Under the pieces are notes generated by a model, which saw only the letters and a program-made list of their open reading frames with translations, was not told where the DNA came from and did no database searches. Position numbers and translations under genes: made by a program. 25,915 nt of DNA from the NCBI GenBank assembly GCA_964433495.1, contig CAYSRC010000035.1, forward strand, positions 1 through 25,915. Direction: 5' to 3'. How positions within the stretch are numbered: the first letter of the stretch is position 1; every line of letters begins with the position of its first letter. This DNA comes from CAYSRC01 sp964433495. GTDB taxonomy: Bacteria > Bacillota > Clostridia > Oscillospirales > Ruminococcaceae. Below, one piece after another: positions 6,990-14,233 of this stretch.

Positions 6990-7964
6990 TCATCGCACCT
7001 CCCCGTCAAATTTGTCGACACAGTCAAAGAAGAGCTCTGTGAACCTGTCCCTGTCGACGCTTGTGCACAGGTTTACGTTGGGCTCGCCGAATCTGCCGAG
7101 CCAATCGACGACCGTCTGCCCGTCGGCAAGGCTCCCGCGGCACTCGCAGAAGACGTGCCGCGGCTTCATCTCGGCCATCGTCGGGTCGATGCACACGGCC
7201 GCCGCAACGGCGTCGCACGAGATCATCCGCTCGCTCATGATCCGCTTTTTCTCCTCGGAGAACTTCCATCTGCTGAGGGACTCCTCCCTAAACTCGATGA
7301 TGCGCCTCATAAGCCCCGCGATTCGGTTGCTCTCGGGCAGCGTGCGGATTCTGTCCCGGTCGGCCGCGTCAAAATAGCAGGTGTGGCAGGTATCGAGGTC
7401 GACCATGGTGAGCGTTTTGAACCCCGCCTTCAAGACGATCTCGGCGGCGTGCGGGTCCTGATATATGTTGAATTCGGAGTAGGGCTTCGAGTTGCCCGCA
7501 GTGGCCGCCCCGCCCATTACGGTGATCTGCTTTACAAGCTTCGGCAGCTCGGGGTGCACGAGCAGCGCGATTGCGAGGTTGGTAAGGGGCCCCACGGCGA
7601 TTATCTCGAGCTCGCCGTCCTGCCGCTTCGCCTCCTCCCAAATGAGCTCCCACGCGGTGCGGTCGTCATACTCCTCCCGCTCAAGGGTGTATTCATATCC
7701 CCCGAGGCCGCCCGCGCCGTGGGCGTACTCGGCGCGCGGCATACGCTTTACGATCGCCTCCTCAGCCCCGACGCACACGGGGCAGTCGATGCCGTACAGC
7801 CCGCGCAAAAACAGCGCGTTGCGCGCGGTGTGCTCGAGCGCGACATTGCCGTGCACGGGGGTTATCCCCCTGATGTCAAACTGTCCGCACGCGGCAAGCA
7901 TCATGATGCACTGTGCGTCGTCGACACCGGGGTCGCAGTCGATGATCAGCGGTCTTTTTGTCAT
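6990..7964 (-). CDS. Nucleoside hydrolase paralogue, Cys in the active-site position
   Basis: Same family as the next gene: DCDPGVDD (D9, D11, D15, D16), HGNVALEHTARN, GPLTNLAIA, VMGGAA and SEFNIYQDPHAA are all present. The residue that is His245 in the neighbour is Cys250 here (ISCDAVAAA), with Asp251 kept. Family literature describes a Cys-bearing group III, of which this is probably a member. The ATG at 7964 is chosen over one 21 bases upstream because AGGAG precedes it with good spacing and the strand with the Asp cluster follows at once; length is then 324 aa. It heads the operon and has a near-consensus promoter. Confidence 0.92.
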   Translation of the reverse strand: MTKRPLIIDCDPGVDDAQCIMMLAACGQFDIRGITPVHGNVALEHTARNALFLRGLYGIDCPVCVGAEEAIVKRMPRAEYAHGAGGLGGYEYTLEREEYDDRTAWELIWEEAKRQDGELEIIAVGPLTNLAIALLVHPELPKLVKQITVMGGAATAGNSKPYSEFNIYQDPHAAEIVLKAGFKTLTMVDLDTCHTCYFDAADRDRIRTLPESNRIAGLMRRIIEFREESLSRWKFSEEKKRIMSERMISCDAVAAAVCIDPTMAEMKPRHVFCECRGSLADGQTVVDWLGRFGEPNVNLCTSVDRDRFTELFFDCVDKFDGEVR

Positions 7965-8002
7965 TCCTCGCACTCCTTTTAACATACTTTTTTACAGAAA
8001 CA

Positions 8003-8031
8003 ATTATATATTATATTAAACGCGAAATCAA
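8003..8031 (-). promoter_or_regulatory. Sigma-A promoter of the nucleoside hydrolase operon
   Basis: On the minus strand TTGATT (8031-8026) and TATAAT (8008-8003) are separated by exactly 17 bases, about 39 bases before the start codon at 7964. The whole segment is an AT-rich island. Confidence 0.85.
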
Positions 8032-8120
8032 TAAATCGGGGGCGTCGGGACGAGGTGCGGCGAGGTGTTTTTTAATATCCCCGACGAAAGAGACGCCGGA
8101 CGCACACCGATTGCAGGGAG

Positions 8121-8918
8121 ATGATTCTTTTGTTCTTTTCGATCAAGCTCCGTCCTCGGCTCGTCGCGGCGGTGCTGGCGGCGGCGCTGCTGGTGTGCGG
8201 GCTCGTCTCGGTGCGCGCGGGAGAGCGCGGGCCCGAAATTCTGCCCGAGCCCCTGCCCGAGGACCCGCGCCCCGACCTCTCGGCGGCCGAGCACGTCGTG
8301 TGCCTCACCTTCGACGACGGCCCCTCGCGGTACACCTCGCAGCTTTTGGACGTCCTCAAAGAGCACGGGGTCAAGGCGACTTTTTATGTCACGGGGCAGA
8401 GCGAGGAGGACTTTGAGATGATTGCGCGCGCACACGACGAGGGACACCTTATCGCGCTGCACACCTATACCCACGACTTCGCCAACTACGCGTCGGCGCA
8501 GGCGTTTTGGTCGGACATCGACAGGCTCGACTCGCTTATATTTGAGCTGACGGGCGAGCACAGCCGCTTTCTGCGGTTTGCCGGCGGCAGCTCCAACACC
8601 GTCTCGTCGCGCTACGCGGGCTATAACATCATGCGCGAGCTTGTGCGCGACTGCGGCGAGCGCGGCATAAGCTACTGCGACTGGAATGTCGACACGAGCG
8701 ACGCGGTGGGGGACAAAAAATCGGCGTCGTACATATCGGACCGCGCGGTGAGGGGTGCGCTCGAGCACCGTGTGTCGGTCATCCTCATGCACGACGGCGC
8801 AAGGGCCTCGACGATCGCCGAGGCGGTCGACGAGATCATAACGCGGCTCGAGGACGAGGGCTGCGTCTTTGCGACCGTCGACATGCTCGAGGAGCCGGTG
8901 CACCACACCATGCCGTGA
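8121..8918 (+). CDS. Membrane-anchored polysaccharide deacetylase (NodB domain)
   Basis: Enzymes of this family remove acetyl groups from peptidoglycan or other N-acetylated glycans outside the cell. An N-terminal hydrophobic segment (about residues 13-31) is followed by a short Pro-rich linker and the NodB domain: TFDDGPS (catalytic D65, metal D66), the HxxxH pair H114/H118 in HTYTH, RFAGGSSN, and VILMHDG near the C-terminus. The usual Pro in RFPGGSS is Ala here. At 265 aa it is a compact single-domain form. Start choice is open: the ATG at 8121 sits almost on the Shine-Dalgarno-like AGGGAGATGAT, and the TTG at 8130 would have better spacing. It appears to be monocistronic. Substrate is not determined. 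Confidence 0.92.
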   Translation: MILLFFSIKLRPRLVAAVLAAALLVCGLVSVRAGERGPEILPEPLPEDPRPDLSAAEHVVCLTFDDGPSRYTSQLLDVLKEHGVKATFYVTGQSEEDFEMIARAHDEGHLIALHTYTHDFANYASAQAFWSDIDRLDSLIFELTGEHSRFLRFAGGSSNTVSSRYAGYNIMRELVRDCGERGISYCDWNVDTSDAVGDKKSASYISDRAVRGALEHRVSVILMHDGARASTIAEAVDEIITRLEDEGCVFATVDMLEEPVHHTMP

Positions 8919-9098
8919 GCGGTCGCTTTCATTTTCTCTTTACCCTGCATTTTTCTCTTTGCCCTGCGCCCGCACTCACGGTTCCTCCGCGGCAGTCCTG
9001 CCCTTAAGCCCCCCCCCGTAAAGGGGACCGTCGGCGGCAGCTGCCGGGGGAAGACTGTTGAGCTGTGTTTCCCGGCCCTAAAAGGCTCCTCGCCGCGC

Positions 9099-9129
9099 GG
9101 TCGGGCTTAATCGGAACGACAGCTTGGCC
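9099..9129. repeat. Type B hairpin, 13-nt loop with GGAAC
   Basis: GGTCGGGCT (9099-9107) pairs with AGCTTGGCC (9121-9129) through nine pairs, three of them G.T wobbles on the plus strand. The loop TAATCGGAACGAC differs from that at 19505-19517 (TAATAGGAACGAT) in only two positions. Confidence 0.65.
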
Positions 9130-9157
9130 ATGCGAACGCCTCACGGGTGCAGAAAGG

Positions 9158-9242
9158 GCGTGACGGCGCAAGGCCTCATCGCTTAAGCACGTCCTGCCGC
9201 AGCTTAAGCACTGCACACGATCCCTCTTGCACCCCGTCACGC
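9158..9242. repeat. Nested inverted repeat
   Basis: GCGTGACGG (9158-9166) and CCGTCACGC (9234-9242) form a 9-bp outer stem. Inside it GCTTAAGCAC occurs twice (9181-9190, 9202-9211). Because GCTTAAGC is self-complementary, the two can pair as an inner 8-bp stem. Function is unknown. Confidence 0.55.
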
Positions 9243-9289
9243 ACAAAACCCGTTTTATCGCGCGCCGGGAGAAATCGTCGCGCTCTGCA

Positions 9290-9318
9290 TTGAACCTGCG
9301 GGCGGAATGTAGTAAAAT
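9290..9318 (+). promoter_or_regulatory. Sigma-A promoter for the DUF5685 gene cluster
   Basis: TTGAAC (9290-9295) and TAAAAT (9313-9318) are 17 bases apart. The start codon is at 9439, so the leader would be about 110 bases. Confidence 0.75.
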
Positions 9319-9438
9319 AAAGATGTATTGCGGCATCCCGTCCTTCCCTCGACCGTGACGGATGGGCCGGACGGCATATGCAGACGAGCTTCTCTGCGCC
9401 GCGCACCTAAGCCTAAAGCAACGGAGGGCACTCTTTTC

Positions 9439-10323
9439 ATGTTCGGATACATCCGCCCGCCCGAGGAGGCGCTCGATGCGCAGGATAAAGAGGTCTATCG
9501 CGCCGTCTACTGCTCGCTGTGCCGCGAGCTGCGGGGCTTCGGCTTCGGCGCGAAGATGTTTTTGAACTACGACTTTGTCTTCGCGGCGCTGCTCGCCATG
9601 TCCCAGCGGGACGGCGAGACCGAGCCGCTGCCCGCGCGCTGCAACACCTATCCGTTTAAAACGGTGGGAGAGATATACGATCCCGCGATAACCCGGTGCG
9701 CCGCGGCGCTGATTATAACCTGCCGGCACAAGCTTGCGGACGACCGCGACGACGAGCGCTTTGGGGGCTCTGCCCTCGCCCGCGCGGCGGGGCTTGCCAC
9801 CGCTCGAGCCTACAAACGGGCGCTCGCGCTGTCGGGGGATTTTGACGACTTTCTGCGCGGGCAGCTGCGCCTTCAGGCACAGCTTGAGGCACAGCGCTGC
9901 CCCTCGTTTGACCGCGCCGCCGACCCCACCGCCGAGGGGCTCTCGTTCATGCTGGCGTCGCTTGCGGACGAGCGCAACAGGCGCATCTTTTCCCGCCTCG
10001 GATATCTCATCGGGCGGTTTGTGTACATCGCTGACGCGGCGGACGACCTCGAGGACGACCTGCGGCGCGGACGATACAACCCCGCGATATATGCGTTTGA
10101 TCTCTCGCCGGAAAGCGACGACGCCGCGCTCGAGGGTGCACGCGAGCACATGCGGGAGATTCTCCGCGGCACCGCGGCCTCGGCCGAGCTGTGCTGGCGG
10201 CTTGCGGACAAGCGGCGGTTCGGCAGCCTGCTCGACGCCGTCATCTACCGCGGCCTCGACGGCGCCGTCGCCGCGCTCGGCACAAGGCAGGGGCAAAAAA
10301 GGCGGGCGCGGCGCAGGGCCTGA
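9439..10323 (+). CDS. DUF5685 family protein with two Asp-rich motifs
   Basis: I recognise this as DUF5685, a clostridial family without a known function. The 294-aa protein is mostly helical and soluble in appearance. Visible motifs are YCSLC near the N-terminus (Cys25, Cys28), CRHKLADDRDDE (95-106) and IADAADDLEDDLRRGRYNP (197-215). The second Asp motif with its flank, LGYLIGRFVYIAD before and RRGRYNP after, strongly resembles the second metal-binding motif of squalene/phytoene synthases (D-x3-ED-x2-RGR-x-Y-x-P). The length and two-motif layout also fit that all-helical fold. That relation is my inference. The ATG at 9439 has GGAGG 11 bases upstream. It is followed, after 489 bases, by a J-domain gene and a membrane protein on the same strand, a neighbourhood I believe recurs in Clostridia. 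Confidence 0.8.
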   Translation: MFGYIRPPEEALDAQDKEVYRAVYCSLCRELRGFGFGAKMFLNYDFVFAALLAMSQRDGETEPLPARCNTYPFKTVGEIYDPAITRCAAALIITCRHKLADDRDDERFGGSALARAAGLATARAYKRALALSGDFDDFLRGQLRLQAQLEAQRCPSFDRAADPTAEGLSFMLASLADERNRRIFSRLGYLIGRFVYIADAADDLEDDLRRGRYNPAIYAFDLSPESDDAALEGAREHMREILRGTAASAELCWRLADKRRFGSLLDAVIYRGLDGAVAALGTRQGQKRRARRRA

Positions 10324-10429
10324 GCGGACGGAAAGTTTTACGATTCTTCAAACCGCGTTCACACCCGTTTCACGCTTTCGGCGCAAACTTATCTTGTCTT
10401 TTTATGAAGGGCTGTTGACAGGGCTTTTG

Positions 10430-10475
10430 GGGACGCGTTGTTTTCGTGTTCCGCGCCGAAAACAAGCGCTGTCCC
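10430..10475. repeat. Long stem-loop with type B loop
   Basis: TTGTTTTCG (10438-10446) pairs with CGAAAACAA (10457-10465) around the loop TGTTCCGCGC. With two single-base bulges the stem extends through GCG/CGC and GGGAC/GTCCC to 10430 and 10475, about 17 pairs in all. Confidence 0.65.
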
Positions 10476-10542
10476 TGCGGGGGCCCTATTGCAGCCGCCG
10501 TCCGCCGCAGGCAATCCCTTCGCCGTGATATCTCCTTTGCGC

Positions 10543-10599
10543 ACGCCTCACATCTTCCCGCGAGGCGTCCCGAGCGTCGTTGCCGTAACGCGCGGGACG
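10543..10599. repeat. Adjacent type A and type B hairpins
   Basis: ACGCCTC (10543-10549) pairs with GAGGCGT (10562-10568) and closes a type A hairpin whose octamer loop is ATCTTCCC, one base from the reverse complement of GGGAATAT. Directly after, CGTCCCG-a-GCGT (10566-10577) pairs with ACGC-g-CGGGACG (10588-10599) around CGTTGCCGTA. The two share three bases at the boundary. Confidence 0.65.
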
Positions 10600-10812
10600 T
10601 AAGGCGTTAAAGCCTCGCCGCAAAACCCGTTGTCTCGTGCAAAAAGACAGCTCGGAGCAATCGTGCCGGCGCCCTTCTGTTTAGATTGCCGCAGCAGCAT
10701 TTTGCCTGTACGAGCTCAACAACCGTCTTCCGCATCTTAATCATCGGCCCTGCGTCCCTGTGACGAAACGGCCTTAAACCCATTTAAACCCAAAAGAGAG
10801 GAACTTAAAAGG

Positions 10813-11529
10813 ATGAACGACCCCTACAGCGTGCTCGGCGTCAGCCCCACGGCGGACGATGAACAGATTCGCGACGCATACAGGCGGCTTGCCGAACGAT
10901 ACACCTCGTCCGACTTTGCGGGCGACCCGATGGCGGAGGTTGCCGCCGAGCGCATGCGCGAGCTCGACGAGGCATATGACGCCGTCATGGCGCAGCGCCG
11001 CGCAGGCGGCAACAGCGCCGGGGGCCCCGCAAACGGCGGGCAGAACAATGCGGGCTATTCCTACCGCGAGGCCCCGCAGTATGCAGGGGCGGGCTCCGGC
11101 ACGGGGCAGGGCGGCGGGTACGGCGGCGCGGGCTACGCGAACCCCGGGCGTCACCCCGCCTTCAACGAGGTGCGCTTGATGCTCTCGCGCGGCGACGTCT
11201 TTTCGGCCGAACAGCGCCTGCTCGCCATGTCCCCCTCGATGCGCGGGGCCGAGTGGAACTTTCTCATGGGCAACGTGTGTCAGCGCAAGGGCTGGCTTGA
11301 CGAGGCGTACAACTATTTCGGCAGGGCGTCCTCGGCAGAGCCCTCCAACCCCGAGTACGCCGCCGCCTTCAACAACGCCTCGGGCGCAAGGGCGCACGGG
11401 GCGGCAAACACGAGCTACGGCGCGGGCAGGGCGTCGTCCTACGACGGGTGCATGGGGGAGATGTGCAGTTTTTTGCAGTGCTACTGCTGCTCGAGCATGT
11501 GCCTCGACGCGTGCTGCAGCTGCCGATGA
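10813..11529 (+). CDS. Degenerate J-domain protein with TPR-like region and Cys-rich tail
   Basis: The N-terminus (NDPYSVLGVSPTADDEQIRD, then AYRRLAERY) is a J-domain, the module that stimulates Hsp70 ATPase. The HPD tripeptide expected after helix II is missing: the sequence runs RYTSSDFAGDP. A Gly/Ala/Asn-rich linker (about 70-118) follows, then a helical TPR-like segment (about 120-195, with WNFLMGNVCQRKGWLDEAYN) and a C-terminus with eight Cys in its last 21 residues (CSFLQCYCC, then CCSC at the end). The loss of HPD argues against classic DnaK stimulation; the tail could bind metal or be lipid-modified (inference). It sits between DUF5685 and a membrane protein on one strand, 57 bases before the latter. 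The ATG at 10813 has AGAGG 11 bases upstream. Confidence 0.85.
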   Translation: MNDPYSVLGVSPTADDEQIRDAYRRLAERYTSSDFAGDPMAEVAAERMRELDEAYDAVMAQRRAGGNSAGGPANGGQNNAGYSYREAPQYAGAGSGTGQGGGYGGAGYANPGRHPAFNEVRLMLSRGDVFSAEQRLLAMSPSMRGAEWNFLMGNVCQRKGWLDEAYNYFGRASSAEPSNPEYAAAFNNASGARAHGAANTSYGAGRASSYDGCMGEMCSFLQCYCCSSMCLDACCSCR

Positions 11530-11586
11530 CGCGGGCGCGCCCTCTACCCGTCCCGTTCGGCGGGGAAAGCATACGAAATACAGAGG

Positions 11587-12147
11587 ATGGCTGTCATTTT
11601 GAATAACCGCAGAGAAAAAAGCTTCAGGGCCGCGCTCGGCGGCATCATGAGCGCCGCGGCGCTCGTTTCGCTGCTGCTGGGGTCGATGCTGCCGTTCGCG
11701 ACCTACTCCGCCCCCGCGCTCGCGTCGCTCTGTGTGCTCATCTTTTTTGACGAGCTCGGCACGAGCGCCGCGCTGACGATGTACGCGGCGGTGTCGGTTC
11801 TCGGCGTGATTCTTTGCCCCGACAAGGAGGCGGCGTTTATGTTCGTCTTTTTGCTCGGCTGGTACCCCATCGCAAAATCGCGCATCGACAGACTGCCGTC
11901 GAGGGCGGCGCGGGCGGCGGTCAAGCTCGCCCTGTTCAACCTCGCCGTCGGCCTCATGTACGCGCTGCTGATAAAGGTCTTTATGATGGGTGAGATTGCC
12001 GACGACTTCAGGGATTTCAGTGCCGTCATGTTCGCGGCGTTCGCCGCGGCAGGCAACCTCACCTTTGTGATTTTTGACGTCCTGCTGACCAAGATAACAC
12101 TGGTTTATACCGTCAAGCTGCGTCCGCGGCTGCTGTCGCGGCTCTGA
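11587..12147 (+). CDS. Small polytopic membrane protein next to the J-domain gene
   Basis: I do not recognise a named family with certainty. The 186-aa product has four to five hydrophobic segments (about residues 17-40, 45-70, 75-92, 108-132, 142-166) with a basic N-terminus and a basic C-terminal tail (KLRPRLLSRL). No catalytic motif is visible; the general look recalls small integral proteins of the ECF-substrate or DUF2232 type, but this is only a resemblance. It starts 57 bases after the J-domain stop. AGAGG abuts the ATG at 11587, so the TTG at 11599 with more normal spacing may be the true start (182 aa). Its position suggests it works with the DUF5685 and J-domain proteins, perhaps as their membrane anchor. 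Confidence 0.75.
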   Translation: MAVILNNRREKSFRAALGGIMSAAALVSLLLGSMLPFATYSAPALASLCVLIFFDELGTSAALTMYAAVSVLGVILCPDKEAAFMFVFLLGWYPIAKSRIDRLPSRAARAAVKLALFNLAVGLMYALLIKVFMMGEIADDFRDFSAVMFAAFAAAGNLTFVIFDVLLTKITLVYTVKLRPRLLSRL

Positions 12148-12266
12148 GGCGGAAAATATCTCCGGCGTCTCTTTCCCGTCTCCTCAAACCCGTTCTCAAC
12201 GCCGATCGGGGCCGGGGCGGGCGCCGTGCGGCGCGCGCTTCCTTCGGCGCTTGACCCCCGCCTTTG

Positions 12267-12295
12267 TTGCAAACGGGCCCGGAACGTGGTATATT
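12267..12295 (+). promoter_or_regulatory. Sigma-A promoter of glmS
   Basis: TTGCAA (12267-12272) and TATATT (12290-12295) lie 17 bases apart, with TGG directly before the -10, which makes it an extended -10. Predicted transcription start is near 12302. Confidence 0.85.
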
Positions 12296-12303
12296 AGAAT
12301 AAT

Positions 12304-12387
12304 CCCTGTTGCGGGCAAGGCCGACAACGCAGGGGCGCTTTTAGAAGCACGGCAAACCGACTGCGCGGCGGCGTTTTTCGCCGCCGC
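12304..12387 (+). promoter_or_regulatory. Structured glmS leader with two hairpins
   Basis: The first hairpin pairs CCCTGTTG (12304-12311) with CAA-cg-CAGGG (12325-12334) at the very 5' end of the predicted transcript. The second, GCGGCGGCG (12365-12373) with CGCCGCCGC (12379-12387), is a perfect 9-bp stem with a TTTTT loop ending 10 bases before the AAGGAG. No T-tract follows, so neither is a terminator. I could not find the conserved core of the glmS ribozyme. Confidence 0.55.
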
Positions 12388-12409
12388 AGATAGAATAAGG
12401 AGACTGTTT

Positions 12410-14233
12410 ATGTGCGGAATTGTAGGATATTCGGGCAAGCAAAGATGTCTTCCCGTCCTGCTCGACGGCCTGTCAAAGCTTGAATACCGCGGCTACGACT
12501 CGGCGGGCATTGCGGTCGTCGAGAACGGCGAGATTGTGACGGTAAAAAGCAAGGGACGCCTGAGCGAGCTCGAGCGCAAGTTGCAGGGGCTGCCCCGCAT
12601 CGACGGCGTGTGCGGCATCGGGCACACCCGCTGGGCGACCCACGGCGAGCCCAGCGACATAAACTCGCACCCCCACTCGAGCTCGAGGGTCTCGATCGTC
12701 CACAACGGCATCATCGAGAACTATGTCGAGATAAAGGATTTTTTGAAAACCAAGGGCTATGATTTCGTGTCCGAAACCGACACCGAGGCGGCCGTCAAGC
12801 TCATCGACTACAACTACTGCCGCGGCGGCGAGCCCGTGAAGGCGATCGCCGACACGGTGGCGCATCTGCGCGGGTCCTACTCCCTCGCCATCGTCTTCAG
12901 GGATTTCCCCGACAGGGTGTTCGCAGTGCGCAAGGATTGCCCGCTCATCGTCGGCTACGGCGAGGGCGAGAACTTCGTCGCCTCCGACATCCCCGCGATC
13001 CTCAAGTACACCAAGCGATACTCCATCCTCGACGACGAGATCGTGTGCGCAACGCCCGACGGCGTCGAGGCGGTCGACCCCTACGGCGACCCGGTCGAGC
13101 TCGAGGTCCTGACGGCCACCTGGGACATCGAGGCCGCCGAAAAGGGCGGGTACCCGCACTTTATGCTCAAGGAGATAAACGAGCAGCCGACCGCCATCCT
13201 CAACACGATAAACCCGCGCGTCAAGGACGGCCTCCCCGACTTTTCGGCCGAGGGACTAAGCGACGAGGTGCTGAAAAACGCCCCCGCGATACAAATCATC
13301 GCGTGCGGCACCGCCATGCACGCGGGGCTTGTCGGCAAAAACGCGATAGAACAGCTTGCCCGTATCCCCGTCACCGTCGACATCGCGTCCGAGTTCCGCT
13401 ACGCCGACCCTATCCTCAAAAAGGAGGAGCCGGTCATCGTCATCTCTCAGTCGGGCGAGACGCTCGACACGATACACGCGATGCGCCTTGCCAAAAAGCA
13501 GGGCTGCCCCATCATCGCCGTCGTGAACGTGGTCGGCTCGACCGTCGCGCGCGAGGCCGACGCGGTGCTCTACACCTGGGCGGGGCCCGAGATCGCGGTC
13601 GCGTCCACCAAGGCCTACTCGGTACAGCTCGCGATTCTCTATCTTTTGGCGATACGGCTCGCCTATCTCAAGGGGGCGCTCAGCCGCGAGGAGACCGCTG
13701 AGCAGACCCGCCGTCTGCTCAACCTGCCCGAAACGGTCAAGGCCATGCTGAACGACACCGACAGCGTCAAGCACATCGCCAGCAAATACATGAATTCGGA
13801 CAACGCGTTCTTCATCGGGCGTCTTCTCGACTATGCGCTCTCGCAGGAGGGTTCACTCAAGCTCAAGGAGATCTCCTACATCCACAGCGAGGCCTACGCC
13901 GCGGGTGAGCTCAAGCACGGCACCATCTCGCTCATCGAGGACGGCGTCAGCGTCGTCGCCATCGCGACCCAGCGCAGGCTCGCCGAAAAGACCTTCAGCA
14001 ACATCAAGGAGGTCAAGTCGCGCGGCGCGCGCGTGTTGCTCGTCACCCTCGAGGACATCGAGGTGCCCCGCGACCTCGCGGACGACATCGTCCGCGTGCC
14101 CGTCGAGGACGACTTCCTCTCGCCGCTCGCGGCGATCGTGCCGCTTCAGCTGTTCGCCTACTACATGGCGGTGTTGCGCGGCTGCGACGTCGACAAGCCG
14201 CGCAACCTCGCGAAGTCGGTCACCGTCGAATAA
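12410..14233 (+). CDS. glmS: Glutamine-fructose-6-phosphate aminotransferase (isomerizing)
   Basis: GlmS makes glucosamine-6-phosphate from fructose-6-phosphate and glutamine, the entry step to peptidoglycan amino sugars. The N-terminal class II glutaminase domain starts with Met-Cys, the Cys being the nucleophile (MCGIVGYSG), and shows HTRWATHGEPS and VHNGIIEN. Two SIS sugar-isomerase domains follow (IACGTAMHAG, then VISQSGETLDT and ASTKAYSVQ in the first; the second contains GRLLDYALSQEGSLKLKEIS and YIHSEAYAAGELKHG). The C-terminus DKPRNLAKSVTVE is canonical. At 607 aa it is full length. The start at 12410 is fixed by the need for Cys at position 2 and by AAGGAG 7 bases upstream. It is transcribed alone from its own promoter. 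Confidence 0.98.
   Translation: MCGIVGYSGKQRCLPVLLDGLSKLEYRGYDSAGIAVVENGEIVTVKSKGRLSELERKLQGLPRIDGVCGIGHTRWATHGEPSDINSHPHSSSRVSIVHNGIIENYVEIKDFLKTKGYDFVSETDTEAAVKLIDYNYCRGGEPVKAIADTVAHLRGSYSLAIVFRDFPDRVFAVRKDCPLIVGYGEGENFVASDIPAILKYTKRYSILDDEIVCATPDGVEAVDPYGDPVELEVLTATWDIEAAEKGGYPHFMLKEINEQPTAILNTINPRVKDGLPDFSAEGLSDEVLKNAPAIQIIACGTAMHAGLVGKNAIEQLARIPVTVDIASEFRYADPILKKEEPVIVISQSGETLDTIHAMRLAKKQGCPIIAVVNVVGSTVAREADAVLYTWAGPEIAVASTKAYSVQLAILYLLAIRLAYLKGALSREETAEQTRRLLNLPETVKAMLNDTDSVKHIASKYMNSDNAFFIGRLLDYALSQEGSLKLKEISYIHSEAYAAGELKHGTISLIEDGVSVVAIATQRRLAEKTFSNIKEVKSRGARVLLVTLEDIEVPRDLADDIVRVPVEDDFLSPLAAIVPLQLFAYYMAVLRGCDVDKPRNLAKSVTVE

Larger units (their letters stand above)
8919..9289. other. 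Intergenic region with structured repeats
   Basis: No gene is supported. A short direct repeat (TTTCTCTTT, A or G, then CCCTGC) lies at about 8935-8970. A type B hairpin lies at 9099-9129 and a nested inverted repeat at 9158-9242. Confidence 0.5.
10324..10812. other. Intergenic region with several hairpins
   Basis: No gene is supported in these 489 bases. The region holds a long type B stem-loop (10430-10475) and an adjacent type A/type B pair (10543-10599). No clear promoter for the J-domain gene was found. Confidence 0.55.

Noticed and set aside
5922..7982. 686-codon plus-strand open frame over the nucleoside hydrolases
   Set aside because: It is antisense to two well-conserved genes, has no family resemblance and no ribosome binding site.
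10415..10443. TTGACA at 10415 as promoter of the J-domain gene
   Set aside because: At 17 bases the -10 position reads TTGTTT, and the stretch is inside a long type B stem-loop.
12296..12409. glmS ribozyme
   Set aside because: Expected by gene context, but the leader is too short and I could not find the cleavage site and conserved core. The proper test is Rfam RF00234.
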